From: Phytophthora sp. 'mugwort'
Lineage: Eukaryota > Oomycota > Peronosporomycetes > Peronosporales > Peronosporaceae
Assembly: GCA_033558025.1 (NCBI GenBank)
Contig: JAUCEF010000005.1
Span: 6,944,001-7,008,000 of the forward strand
Reading direction: 5' to 3'
Length of the DNA: 64,000 nt
Shown here: positions 10,483 to 20,560 of the stretch, one piece after another
Numbering within the stretch: position 1 is the first letter of the stretch
Layout: each line of letters begins with the position of its first letter
Translations under genes and position numbers: made by a program
Notes under the pieces: generated by a model
The model's input: only the letters and a program-made list of their open reading frames with translations
What the model was told of the DNA's origin: nothing
Database searches by the model: none

Positions 10483-12007
10483 AACTTCTACAGCCAACGC
10501 GACTGTGATCGTTGTAGGCAGAGGTATCTCAACAACCTAACACACATAAAGCAAGCGCATGGGGTTAGTACAATACATTGACGAAGGTATTGTCATCGTT
10601 GCATTAACTAAATAACTTACGGTACTGTGGCGCTTCCAGCATCAGCCAATAAACCCTAGGAAATCTCACCCCGACTCAGCAGCACCGATTCCAGATTCAG
10701 CGGGTCCTCCTTGCTCGTATGCAGCCACACAATGCACTCCGCGAAGCCCATCAAAAGCAGCTCGCGAGGATGCGTAGTCATCGAGTCCGAGCTTGATGTC
10801 TACGTTTAGCAAGCGAACACAAGGCTCACAGTATTAGCTTAACCAAACATCCAAGAAACACATTCGACACCAGGCACGAAGAGTAATACCACGTAGTTAT
10901 AGTAGCACATCAAGATGACCTGATACAATAATCCAGACGGAAAAGACAGAATCAAATAATGTGCATAATTAAACACAGTGATCGCAAAAACGTGAGGGGT
11001 GCGCGGCGCTGTTTCGGAGCTCGGTTGTCACCGACGGACCACGTGTGCGGCAGTCCTCTTTCTTGATTAATGAGGGCCCGAGGCTCATGTGCCACCCAAC
11101 AAGCCTGTTTTAAAGACGAAATATAACCCCCATCGGCACGATTTGAACACAGCGTAAGATGTGCGTATCGGTTATAGAATCTTAACCATATTAGATTTCG
11201 GACATATTTACGAGCGCAAAGCTCGTGAAAGGCATAATAAATTGATTCGTATATATGTATAAATGAATTTGTTTTCCTGGTGTTCGTAATTTGTTTGATT
11301 TTGAGAGGACGTAAATTGAAAATCGGAGGCATCATGATGACCGTTCCTGAAGTCGTTGCAAACGTGGTGATGAGAACCGATCGTTTCCTTGTCAACTGAG
11401 AGTCCAGAGGATCATCCACTGGTATTAGTACCAGAACAGAACGCACAGCTAGGAAAGTCTACCGTCAAAATATGTTATATGACCCCGCATACATCAGTGC
11501 AAGTAAATATCAACGTTATTACATGTCTTGTATTCCTAACAAGGTAAACGATGGTTGTGTTGCGGGTAGGGAGCTAATAACTAAGTTGACTATCCGGCAC
11601 ACGATAAGTTAGCGTTGTGCTGACTAAGCAAAAAATGCTACATATGTAGATGATTGACGATCGTGGATTAGGCCGAACACGGCTTCGCTTCACCGAGTCT
11701 CCACGTAGTCGTGCTTGAATCTCTTTGTTGCTGCTCATCGTCATCTCTTCTCTGGCCGACGGCAGGCGTTTTTTTTTTTTTTTCTGAACGCTCTGCATAT
11801 CCGGATGAGGACCAGCAGATCGGCATGGCAACGTCGACAATGTCGTGAGATTGTTATCAGGTTGCTGCAGGCCGTAACTTGCGCTGAGCACCATACTTGA
11901 CATCCGTCTATTTTGCTGAACGTGTTTAACCCAATGAACCCATGGATGCGTCTCACGTTTTTTTTCTGTTAGAAAATGATGCGAGCGTCACCTCGCCACA
12001 GTGGAGG
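10483..12007. other. intergenic, no gene recognised
   Basis: A minus-strand frame of 164 codons (10952-11446) and shorter ones show no domain. A run of T at 11769-11783 is present. A possible decayed tRNA-like sequence is noted separately. The rest may hold the promoter of the kinase at 12061. Confidence 0.5.
11122..11197 (-). repeat. possible tRNA-derived SINE head (box A and box B)
   Basis: On the minus strand, TGGTTAAGATT (11179-11189) resembles a pol III box A, and GTTCAAATC (11140-11148) fits the box B consensus GWTCRANNC. The spacing is about 31 nt, as in tRNAs. The acceptor stem does not pair, so it is not a functional tRNA. It could be a decayed SINE head or chance. Confidence 0.25.
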
Positions 12008-12020
12008 TTCATTCCCAAAC
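12008..12020 (+). promoter_or_regulatory. oomycete Inr-like element
   Basis: TTCATTCCCAAAC resembles the oomycete initiator GCTCATTYYNCAWTTT. It lies about 45 nt before the kinase ATG at 12061, a usual distance for a short oomycete 5' UTR. Confidence 0.5.
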
Positions 12021-12060
12021 TCCCCACCTCCCTCACAAAAGCCCCGTCAAGTTTTTTCGT

Positions 12061-13710
12061 ATGCTTCATCAACTACTGCTATTTGCAGAGCTTGTGACCG
12101 CAATTATGTTGATGCAGGTTGCGGCAGTAACATATGAAGTCAAGGCTTGGTATTCAGACCCAAGCTGTGATGGGACTCCGTACAATGTGGCTATCATGGA
12201 AAGCTCTACTTGCGTCTCGGAATCCTGCATAGCTGACACGAGTTTATTTGCCAACATGGGCGCGCTACTCACCATCTGCACCTCGGACTACAAGCCACAC
12301 GTCCTAGAAGTCTTTGGCGGTTCCCCCTACATCCTCATGGAAATATTTCGCGATGACAACTGCGATGCCTTCGGGTTGGCACTGGGCTACTTTGCATCCG
12401 GAAATTGTGAAGGCTCGTCTAAATTTTTTTTGGTAGCTAACCTGGAAGAGGACGGGTCTGCTTCCATCCAAACTTATGAAGCCGCGATGTGCTTAGCTGA
12501 TAGCTTGAATTCGTCGTACGCGGTTGACAGGTCGATTCTGGAGGCTCATGCCTGTGATCCCAATGGGATTCAGTGGTACTCAAGCAACGACAATAAAATG
12601 GTGACACGCACGCCTACGCCCACGTCATCGCCGTCAGCTTCGATAATTGGAACTGCTGGTTGTGGATTTGTTTTGTTATTAGTCATTGGGCTGATTATGT
12701 TTTTCTGTTGCAAACGGGATTCTTCCGCTCCGAAATCAACACGCAGTCAGCTTCAGCCAACCGGAAGTCTCGGATCTATCCAAACCGCTGCGTGTATGGG
12801 GAATGCACCGCACCGACAGACGACAGGCTTGTGGGACGATGAGGTTATTGTCGCTAATCGCATTCCAAGAGACAAGGTCCAGATCCAGACTCGCATTAGT
12901 CAAGGAGCTTATGGAGAAATCTACTCGGGTGTATTCAATGGCCATCAAGTCGCAGTTAAAATGTTGCTACCCTCGACGAGAGGAGATTTACAGCTCGTCA
13001 ACCAGTTTTTGGCCGAAGCCAAAATGACAGCAGCGATGGACCACCCTCATATTGTCACGTTCGTTGGCGTCGCATGGGACTCGCTCTCCGACGTCTGTGT
13101 GGTCCTTGAACTCATGGAGGGAGGCGACTTGCGCGCCCTACTCGACCAATTCGAGGCAAAGCACTACCCCATCGGCTTTAATCGCCAGAAAGTCACGATC
13201 GCGCTACAAGTTTGTCACGCACTTGCATACCTCCACTCGCTGATGCCACCCGTAGTCTACCGCGATCTCAAATCTCGCAATATTTTGCTGAGTCGATCAC
13301 TGGAAGCCAAACTGACGGACTTTGGCATTTCGAAAGAGCGTCTCGAGCACACCCTGACCGCCGGTGTCGGTACATCCTTGTGGATGGCTCCCGAGGTGAT
13401 GCTGGGAGAATGGTACGATGAGAAGGCGGATATTTTTTCTTTTGGAGTGGTGTTGTCGGAGTTGGACGTGCACACTCTTCCGTATGCGAATACTAAGAAG
13501 AGCAGTCATGACTCTTATGGACGACAAGTCACGGACACTGCCCTGCTGCAGGAGGTTGCTTCGGGAAAAGTGCAGGTGGAGTTCTCAGCTGTAGGGCCTC
13601 CGTCTATTGTACAGCTAGGCCATGCGTGCATTTCGATTGACCCGAGCTTGAGACCGTCGGCGGCTGAAATTCTCTATCGTCTTCAGACGATCCTTGCACG
13701 TGAGCTCTGA
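12061..13710 (+). CDS. receptor-like TKL protein kinase, Cys-rich ectodomain
   Basis: 549 residues from the ATG at 12061; the frame is open upstream but this ATG begins the signal peptide (MLHQLLLFAELVTAIMLMQV) and follows the Inr. The ectodomain (about 25-190) holds eight cysteines, including CDGTPYN, CTSDYK, FGGSPYI and DDNC. It is followed by a Thr/Ser/Pro linker, a membrane helix at about 194-218 (GFVLLLVIGLIMFFCCKR) and a kinase domain at about 273-545. Visible kinase motifs are the glycine loop SQGAYGEIYSG, VAVK (K300), YRD (Y400-D402, with Tyr in place of the usual His), DFG (D420) and WMAPEVM. The catalytic residues are complete, so an active Ser/Thr or dual kinase signalling from the plasma membrane is expected. 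The ligand is unknown. Its closest relatives in the window are at 21907 and 56062. No intron is apparent. Confidence 0.93.
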   Translation: MLHQLLLFAELVTAIMLMQVAAVTYEVKAWYSDPSCDGTPYNVAIMESSTCVSESCIADTSLFANMGALLTICTSDYKPHVLEVFGGSPYILMEIFRDDNCDAFGLALGYFASGNCEGSSKFFLVANLEEDGSASIQTYEAAMCLADSLNSSYAVDRSILEAHACDPNGIQWYSSNDNKMVTRTPTPTSSPSASIIGTAGCGFVLLLVIGLIMFFCCKRDSSAPKSTRSQLQPTGSLGSIQTAACMGNAPHRQTTGLWDDEVIVANRIPRDKVQIQTRISQGAYGEIYSGVFNGHQVAVKMLLPSTRGDLQLVNQFLAEAKMTAAMDHPHIVTFVGVAWDSLSDVCVVLELMEGGDLRALLDQFEAKHYPIGFNRQKVTIALQVCHALAYLHSLMPPVVYRDLKSRNILLSRSLEAKLTDFGISKERLEHTLTAGVGTSLWMAPEVMLGEWYDEKADIFSFGVVLSELDVHTLPYANTKKSSHDSYGRQVTDTALLQEVASGKVQVEFSAVGPPSIVQLGHACISIDPSLRPSAAEILYRLQTILAREL

Positions 13711-13785
13711 CTGACAATCAATTGTGTACATATTTCACATTTTTCAAAGTATTTTTTCTCTTTTTAATTATTTTTGCGGTAAAAG

Positions 13786-13835
13786 GAGGGGTCGGAATTA
13801 ATATGCCATTTCGACTCGAAATGGACATAATAGGA
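13786..13835 (+). repeat. fragment of the GGGGTGTCAGAATT TIR family
   Basis: GGGGTCGGAATTAAT followed by CATTTCGACTCGAAATGGACAT resembles the left TIR at 4816 with an internal deletion. It points rightwards (outer end at the left). No matching partner was found. Confidence 0.5.
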
Positions 13836-14027
13836 GATTCACAAGGGTAACACACAAAATATCTGTGTGCCACAAAGATAAGAAGCAGGGACGTGGCAGA
13901 GCCAGCGGGTGGACGAGGACGATCCATCCATCCCGCGGCCCGCAAAGTCTCTACCACCTCATTCGGCAAAACACCAGCAAGCAGACAAACGACAACACCG
14001 CGGCCTGCCTCGGCCGGCAAGGCGTCA

Positions 14028-14117
14028 CATCGGCGGACGGACTAACGGTGGAAACTAGCGCGGCGTGCCTCGCATCGGCGGACGGACTAACGGTTGAAAG
14101 TAGCGAGGCGTGCCTTA
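14028..14117 (+). repeat. two tandem copies of a 45-bp unit
   Basis: CATCGGCGGACGGACTAACG recurs at 14028 and 14073 with diverged 3' halves (tagcgcggcgtgcct / tagcgaggcgtgcct). The period, 45, is a multiple of three and both copies lie in an open plus-strand frame (13865-14182) with no recognised product. Confidence 0.8.
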
Positions 14118-14163
14118 GTCGCGGCACGGCCGGCAAGGCGACGCATCGGCAGACTCGGCAAAC

Positions 14164-14290
14164 CCTGCGCGGATGTGCGTAGGCGACCGATAATCCTGGC
14201 CTGTGCGGAGCAAGGTGAAGTGGCTCATCCCCTGTACTGCTCTAGCTGAAGGCCAGGATTACGTGATGTCTACGCGCATTCCGCGCCAAT
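14164..14290. repeat. imperfect inverted repeat, ~38-bp arms
   Basis: TAATCCTGGCC (14191) pairs with GGCCAGGATTA (14251-14261). The flanks GCGCGGATGTGCGTAG and CTACGCGCATTCCGCGC pair imperfectly. It is about 125 bp in all, a MITE-like or hairpin structure. No target duplication was recognised. Confidence 0.65.
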
Positions 14291-15000
14291 TGAGGCAAGA
14301 CAGACGTCATTATGTGTCTTAAGAAAAATAGTTGTGACCTATCTGAATGAAAATTCCGAACCTGTGCATTAGTTTTTACTTCTCTTCCTTTGCCTCCGCC
14401 TCGTGTAAGCTTGTTCATCGTGGTGGCGCTTACGGTTGCCTGTACTTCTTGATCTTACCCGATGGCAGGTTTCGGCGGGCTTTAGTGTAGGCTCCCATGA
14501 TGTAAGGAACAGGGTCTTGCCATTGACGCAATGTCATCCAAAATCCTACGCATCTGGTATGTTCGGCAGCCACTAAGGTCGACGTCAGCCGGCAGCACCC
14601 ACTCTGCCTCTTCATCATCGTCGCCCTGAAGCGCCGCCTCGATGAGACGAGCCTAGGTGATGCGCGCTTGAGGTAGCGCGTCGAGCAACCGCTTGATTGC
14701 GCGTCCGGTATCTGCGAACGGGTTCGCTGAAGTGAGTCCCCAAGTTCTCAAATAACGGGCCGCAGACTCATCCAACCTCCCCACCCACGCTGTTGAAGTT
14801 GCTGCTCGCACCAGTCGAAAAATGCCTTGGAGTGGTGGGAGGTGTTTGCCCGGAGCTTGAGGTCGCCATAAGGAGTATATGAATTGAAGCAAGTTTGAAA
14901 ATGAGAATGTTGGAGCAAAACCAGAGCAGGGTTGGTTTCATTTTGTATTTAAAGATAAAAAAAAAACGGATGCGAACGTGCAATAATCAGTATATTTTTG

Positions 15001-16834
15001 TTATCGCACGGTGTCACACACCTCATCAGTGCTTAGGGCGTGGCCGTTGTTGCACGGACGACCAGCAGGAACACGGGTGCTTGTGTTGCGCGTCTGACGT
15101 CGTTTCCTTGGTGCTGAACGGTTGGCGAGGGCCCGGTTACCGTTCAAACCGGTGTAGTACTTGACCTGTAGAGAAAAGAGGACGTGAATGCAGATGGCAA
15201 ACTTGAAGTAGTACTTGCATCCGCAAGTAAGCTTGCTCACATCCACATGCCGGCTACCTTCTGGTTGTCCTTCAAGCTCCATTCGGGCATAGTTGGCTCC
15301 CATCTGAGCCGATGCAGGAGCTAACTCTCGACTGCGACCCAGCTCAGGTAAGTACTCACAACCACGTGACAGCACACGAACTTCGTCCGGGTTTGGGGAT
15401 ACCAACCAAAACTCGATGCTTGATCGGTTTGGCGATAGATCCCGAATAATTTCGCGGCGTCGAAAGTTGGTCACCCGTGCCTTTAACTGCTACGAAGCCT
15501 GGGGCACCTCCTTGAACGATCTTGGTCTCACTGACTCGTGTCCACAGCAGTCAGCTAGGAAACGGATAAGTGTTCCAATTTTGTGCTTGGTAGGGAGAGC
15601 GTAATCGCGCTTGATCAAGCGGTTAAACTGCTCCACGGGGTTGTCCGTGGTCGCGAAACCACCTGGCGTGTGAATACACTGCCAACGATGAAACTCACTC
15701 GTCATCCACACGCTCGTAAAGTAACACCGAAAGGCCTCCAGCTGTGTGTCACGTGACCACTTCGCCAGAACGGTTACAACTAGTTCGTTATAGACTTATA
15801 CGCAAACGGCAAATCATAATTGCCACTACCTGTTCACACAAGAAACTTGGTAGACCTTTGAGCCTCTCGTGAGCCTTGGCCATAACGTGATAGGAACACA
15901 TCAGATACTCAAAGTCGGAATCCACTCCAAACACTTGGTTAACGGCATTTAGTTGGGCGGGTTCAGCATCCGCCATCACGTACTTGAGCAGCAACTGCTG
16001 CCTGGTCACAACATGGTAAATCTTGCGGAGCGCAACAAGTGCCTTCACGTAAAGCACCTCCAGCCGCTGAGACATAATAAACATTTCCACCAAGTGGAAC
16101 GACCGCGCTCGATCCGAAACGGTGCAGACGATAACAGGATACGCCAGTTGGTTCAACTTGAGAGTACCATCCATGTGAAACACGAAAGAGGTGGGGTCGC
16201 GAGCGGCGTTCCGCAACAAACGTTTGGTTGTTAGACCAACGAGAAGAATGTTCTCGTCAGAGGCGTTTCCAACATCTGGCTGGCCCTGTTGATTGCGCTG
16301 TCATCCGAATGAGAACGGCTGCATCTCCGACACTGCAGGCCCGAACTCCAACTGGTCGATCGGGTTCAAAACTTCGTCGTAGTTGTCGTGCGGTGCAGTT
16401 GCTTCTTGGTGAAATTGCTGATGAACACTGCACCTGGCGCAAGGTTGGCATCTTGGCCTCCCGTCAGACCAAATCGCTGAGCCATTCCGCGGGGGATGCG
16501 TGCTGGCTTCAAACCGTGCGACGCTAGTTCGCACCCGTAGTCCTCGAGTCGGGGAGTGAGCTTCGGTTTCCTTGGATCGCAGATGGGGGTTCGTGGGCAC
16601 CAGACTCCATGATGGACACTTGGTTCAGTTCTTGGCAGGTAAAACCTTACCAACCCACGGACACGCATGATACGGCGTAGCGGCCTGGCATGTTTCCGAG
16701 GAGCATAGCAGCAACTGGTAGCGCATCTTATGCGGTCTTGAAAGCGTGCAAATAGAGCACGGAACCAGCTGACTCTTCACGATGATGGAGACTTTCATGT
16801 CTTCCATGAGCAGCTGGGCATCCTCGCTGGCCAT
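15001..16834 (-). mobile_element. Mutator-like (MULE) transposase relic with SWIM zinc finger
   Basis: Read on the minus strand from 16834. A Cys-rich head (CSICTLS...CSSETC...HACPWVGKVL) comes first. A DNA-binding-like segment (LTPRLEDYGCELASHGLKPA) is at about 16550. The MULE catalytic domain is at 16219-15788: FVFHMDGTLKLNQ (first Asp), YVMADAEPAQLNA (second Asp) and CSYHV. The catalytic Glu block, TTDNPVEQFNRLIKRDY, is at 15690-15590. A SWIM finger, CGCKYYFKFAICIH, is near 15190. Frames change at least four times and stops intervene, so it is dead. DDE residues survive, so the decay is moderate. Full-length termini were not located. Confidence 0.88.
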
Positions 16835-17192
16835 GTTGTTTCAAACAGTTTCCACTGGTACTCCGGGGACATCTTGGGTGCGGCGGAGGGCTTCAGGGGT
16901 TGACCTGGGGGCTTGTATTTCCGAGAAAGAAGGGAAATGAACAACAGCAATGTAGTTTCTGAAGGCTGCCTTCTAGTGATTCTGTTAGGTGATTGGTAGA
17001 CATGAGTCAGTAAACGCATTAGTGATTCGCTAATTTCGAGTGTTGTAGAAATGCCCGGATTTGTTGTGTAGTAGCCAGTCTCAATGTGCCACGCGTTTTG
17101 GTAGTGCGGTGGTTCGTACAATTGATGTAAACCACGCATGCATATTTGCTGTCACATACTATATGTGCTGAACCGTTTATCAGTGTGTTTTA

Positions 17193-17365
17193 CAGGTTCT
17201 GTCCTCGAAATGACATCTGATTTTAGGAGTTATATATTTATGCGGAGGATAAAGATTGTTCACGTAGTCACAAATTAAAAAAGTGAATTTTTGCGTAAAA
17301 AGAATCAACTCATTAGGGGTGTCAAAATTGACGCGGAGATCGCACGCGATGGTTTCGCCGTTAAA
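17193..17365 (+). repeat. TIR-family fragments downstream of the MULE relic
   Basis: 17316 onward reads GGGGTGTCAAAATTGACG then GGAGATCGCACGCGATGG, closely matching the reverse complement of the right TIR at 5386-5481. Separately, 17200-17226 (CGAAATGACATCTGATTTTAGG) matches the inner part of the left TIR at 4816. Both point rightwards, so they are not a simple pair around the MULE. Confidence 0.55.
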
Positions 17366-17519
17366 AGGTGTGACGGGGAGCACAACACTTGCGCACAGGA
17401 AGCGTGACTTCCGGAGAGTATACAAACTCTCAGTGAACGACAGTTCACAAGTCCCTGGTTTGAGGGGACTGTTGGTTACCAAATTTGGTAGATATAAGAC
17501 TGAATATATTTATAGGTGA

Positions 17520-19430
17520 CTCCACTTAGTGCGTCTAGATACTAACTATTAGTCACTTATAAATTATCCTAAATGTTAACCTATTGGGTGGTCCCGATGT
17601 CTGTGTACCGTATGTGTGGTACCTATCCGTGACGTCATTACTGTGACGTCATAGTGATATTTGCTATATCACCTAGGGTACTTGGGTACACCATTCTAAA
17701 GAATGACTTGCCATTCTTCATGTAACCCCGTTATATCCTCCCCCACTTAGGTTCGGTTTACCGACCATCCAAGGCGAGCGAAGAAGTCGCCGCCTTTCAT
17801 TTTCCAAGTCGAATTACCTCGACTTCACTGCGGTCAGTTTCCGCAGCCGGTTCATTTCATTTTGAGCCCCGAGCACTTTCACTTCCTCTTTTTCTTGTCG
17901 GCTTCATCAAGCATGACCAAGCATCGGTCTGGCAGCGGTGCGAAAGCTCCCGCCAAGCCTGTTGCTTCTACGCAGCAGGCTTAGAGCTCTAAGCCGTCTG
18001 ACAAAGGCCCCGCCACTAAGGGATCCACCAAAGTGGTATCCAAGATGACTCCTTAGGCGCCTGAGTCGCCTGTGGAGAATTCTGATCTCCTCGTGGACCA
18101 TGGGGAGGACTCTCTCGTATCCTGGGGTGGCAACGGAATCACGCTCGTCAAAAAGTCTGACGGGGCGCGGGCCCGAGTCAGTCGGATTCGCTTGGTTCGC
18201 GTACCTCGCTCTCTAGCCATCATAGTGTCGATGGCGATGAGTCGAAGAAGTTCGAACGCCAGAGAAGTTCATGCTCACCCATGGAGAACGAAGATAAACC
18301 TCGTTCTCCGATCAAGATCTTGATGCTCGCGGAGGGAAGTGCCCGCATCAAGGCTGCGAAGGCAGCAGCAGCCTCGGAAGTCAGTCGTAAGCGGCGGGCC
18401 GCTTCCCTGTCTCCAGTTCGTGAAGAGTTTGGGACTATCATTTATACGAATAAGGGTCTCTTCAGCCCTTCTTTTGACGAGGAGGAAGAGGGATAAGTCG
18501 ACCGAGAGATCTCTAACGATCTCGACGGGCAGCAGTCAGACTACCAGGCTGCTCGTCATAAAGGAGTGTGTGCCCCGTCGACCCAGCCGCCTGTGATGAA
18601 GTATTTTTCTCCTGTCAGTGGGGACCGCCTTACGCTCCCGGGTATATACCTCGTGAGGAGTCTCACGGACCTGACGCCTACATGGGTCATCTCGCGTGCT
18701 TGTCGGCAGGCGCTCTTCTAGGGGCGCTTAATACCCACCTGATGGCAATGTAGCCTCTGTTCCAGAACGTGAGTATTGATCGGTGCATGCTCCTGGCACC
18801 GCATAACATTCCTCTTAAGGAGTTAACGAGCCGCTGAAAGAAAGCTGAGCTACAGTCGGGACTTCGACCTCTGCGGGGCTATCCAGCCGTGATGCCACCA
18901 CACTGTGACTCCTGTCCAAGACGCAGAGGTCGTCTTCTGGAGGTGGACAGATACGCGCTGCTCACAAGGACAACCTGATGTTCTCCGACAGGATCTCACG
19001 TGGAGGCCATCCTTGACCTGCGCGATCACCGTATTTAGTTTGCCTATGTGGTAGGCAAACGGCAGCTCTCTCGAGATCAGCAGAAGCACCCACTGCTAGC
19101 GCTCATGATGAGCGCGGGTATGGACTTGGCTCTACTACCACACCCCACCCCGGGCAAGAAAGCCGGATTACTTACGAAGCCGTCGCGGATTCTGTTCCCA
19201 GATTGCGACAGACTTCGGGTCCCAGCTCTTCAAAGCGAGGCTGCAACCTTTCTCTCCGAGAGCCCATCGCCAGAAGCCCAGGTCCCTTGAGATACCGCGG
19301 AAGGGGCTCCATAGGAAGGAACCCCGGATGCATACAACGAGTATGAGCCATACCAATACGATTGGGAGTACTCAGGAGTCACTCCCGCCTGGAACACAGG
19401 CCGCAGGACGTTCCGAAGGAGGTACATTTC
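17520..19430 (+). mobile_element. decayed Ty3/gypsy 5' end: LTR-like region and gag relic
   Basis: 17520-17755 is non-coding, has direct GTGACGTCAT motifs (17631, 17642) and leads into a frame starting ATG at 17913. That frame is Lys/Ser-rich (MTKHRSGSGAKAPAKP) and is broken by stops at about 17981 and 18053. A better-preserved block at 18281-18496 gives IKILMLAEGSARIKAAKAAA, and about 18597-18720 gives YFSPVSGDRLTLPGIYLVRS, resembling oomycete gypsy gag. No capsid motif is diagnostic. The assignment relies partly on the pol fragment that follows on the opposite strand. Confidence 0.45.
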
Positions 19431-19439
19431 CTACTGGAC

Positions 19440-20560
19440 TAGGTCCACGGACACCCAAAGGGCTTCCAGACGTTGGAAGGCCTCGTCCACGCCATTGATC
19501 CGACGATCAACCCGACCGTCAAGGGCCGACAAGGCGTCGGCCAGACAATTCATGTCGTCACTAATCGGACCAAGCATCCCAGTGCTCCCGGCCTGGGCGG
19601 CGACAACCCCGCCCTCACCGAGTCCAAGCGCAATCTTAAGCGAAAGGACTCGGCTACGAAAAGCGGCGTCTTCAACGGCCCTAGGTGGAGCCGAAGGCGG
19701 CACACCAGATCCTTATTCCGGCCAGTAGGGCGGTGCCTCGTACTCGTAAGGTTGGTGTCGAGTGCGGGGATTTCAAAAACGCACCATTCATGCCTTGGCC
19801 TTTGCGGCGAAAACGCATCAATGACCTCGCGCTGCTCTCGATGCAATGACCATTGTCTGGTGACACTGTACTTTGTGCCGGGCACGAGATTGATCTCGTT
19901 TCGGATCCCACGATCCGGTGGGAGTTAAGACTGTGGATCCTTCGACACCGCCTCATCGAACTCCTTCATCAAAGAATACACGGATCCTTCGGGTTCTTGA
20001 GAATCTAAAACAAGCAAGCGGGAGGCATACTGGGAGTATAATGCCGCAGGACGCCCTCGTCCGTAACAAAGGAGGAATTCAATTTCTCCGGAGTGGACTC
20101 TTGCTTCAAGAGTGCTATCTCCGCGATCTCCCGAGCCTTTGGGTTGGCCAGGAAATCTGTCGGTGTCAACCCTTCGATGTTCAACAACTCTGACACCTCG
20201 GCCAGCGGCTCTAGATGGATGGCACCTGCCTTGCCACGATGGCTGGTCTTGCCGTCGATGATGCGATAACATCCTCCGAATGACCGCGCCGGAAGAACCC
20301 ATCCCTGAGTTCCGAGGCGCTAGAAGCGACTCCAGTCTGAATTGACTTCAGACTCGACTTGCGGTGCCTACTATGTCGTCGACGGCGACCGCGACATGGT
20401 ACTTCGTTACCCACGTCTGTGTACGTCTCATTGACGAAGTCCAAAGCCTCTAGGGCATCGTATAGTACACGATTACCCACACAAGGAGCGAGTTCCTCCG
20501 CTTCTGCTTCAGTTAAGGTCTGGGCGACCTGGTGTGGAACAAGGTTACTCACAAACGGAG
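19440..20560 (-). mobile_element. Ty3/gypsy pol fragment, start of reverse transcriptase, inverted
   Basis: On the minus strand, frames at 20552-20211 and 20196-20005 (TPTDFLANPKAREIAEIALL) lead to 19885 onward, which gives PGTKYSVTRQWSLHREQ, then an HSTPTL block. This corresponds to the first reverse-transcriptase motif of Ty3/gypsy elements (PGT.Y..RQWPL, SPHSSPT). Frames shift repeatedly, and the rest of reverse transcriptase is missing. It runs opposite to the gag relic at its left, so the element has been rearranged or two elements abut. Confidence 0.6.

Larger units (their letters stand above)
13711..15000. other. intergenic with repeats and unidentified minus-strand frames
   Basis: Minus-strand frames at 14430-14618 and 14653-14892, plus the codons between them, give protein-like acidic sequence (GDDDEEAEWVLPADVDL) that I cannot assign. 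They lie downstream of the MULE relic on the same strand and could be captured or degraded transposon sequence. Repeat features are listed separately. Confidence 0.4.

Noticed and set aside
11122..11197. Functional tRNA gene on the minus strand
   Set aside because: Acceptor and anticodon stems do not pair; only box A- and B-like sequences remain.
12001..12060. Upstream extension of the kinase to 12001
   Set aside because: It begins with GTG, lies across the Inr-like element and would bury the signal peptide that starts at 12061.
15001..17365. TIR fragments at 13786 and 17316 as the two ends of the MULE
   Set aside because: Both are oriented the same way, whereas true TIRs must face each other.
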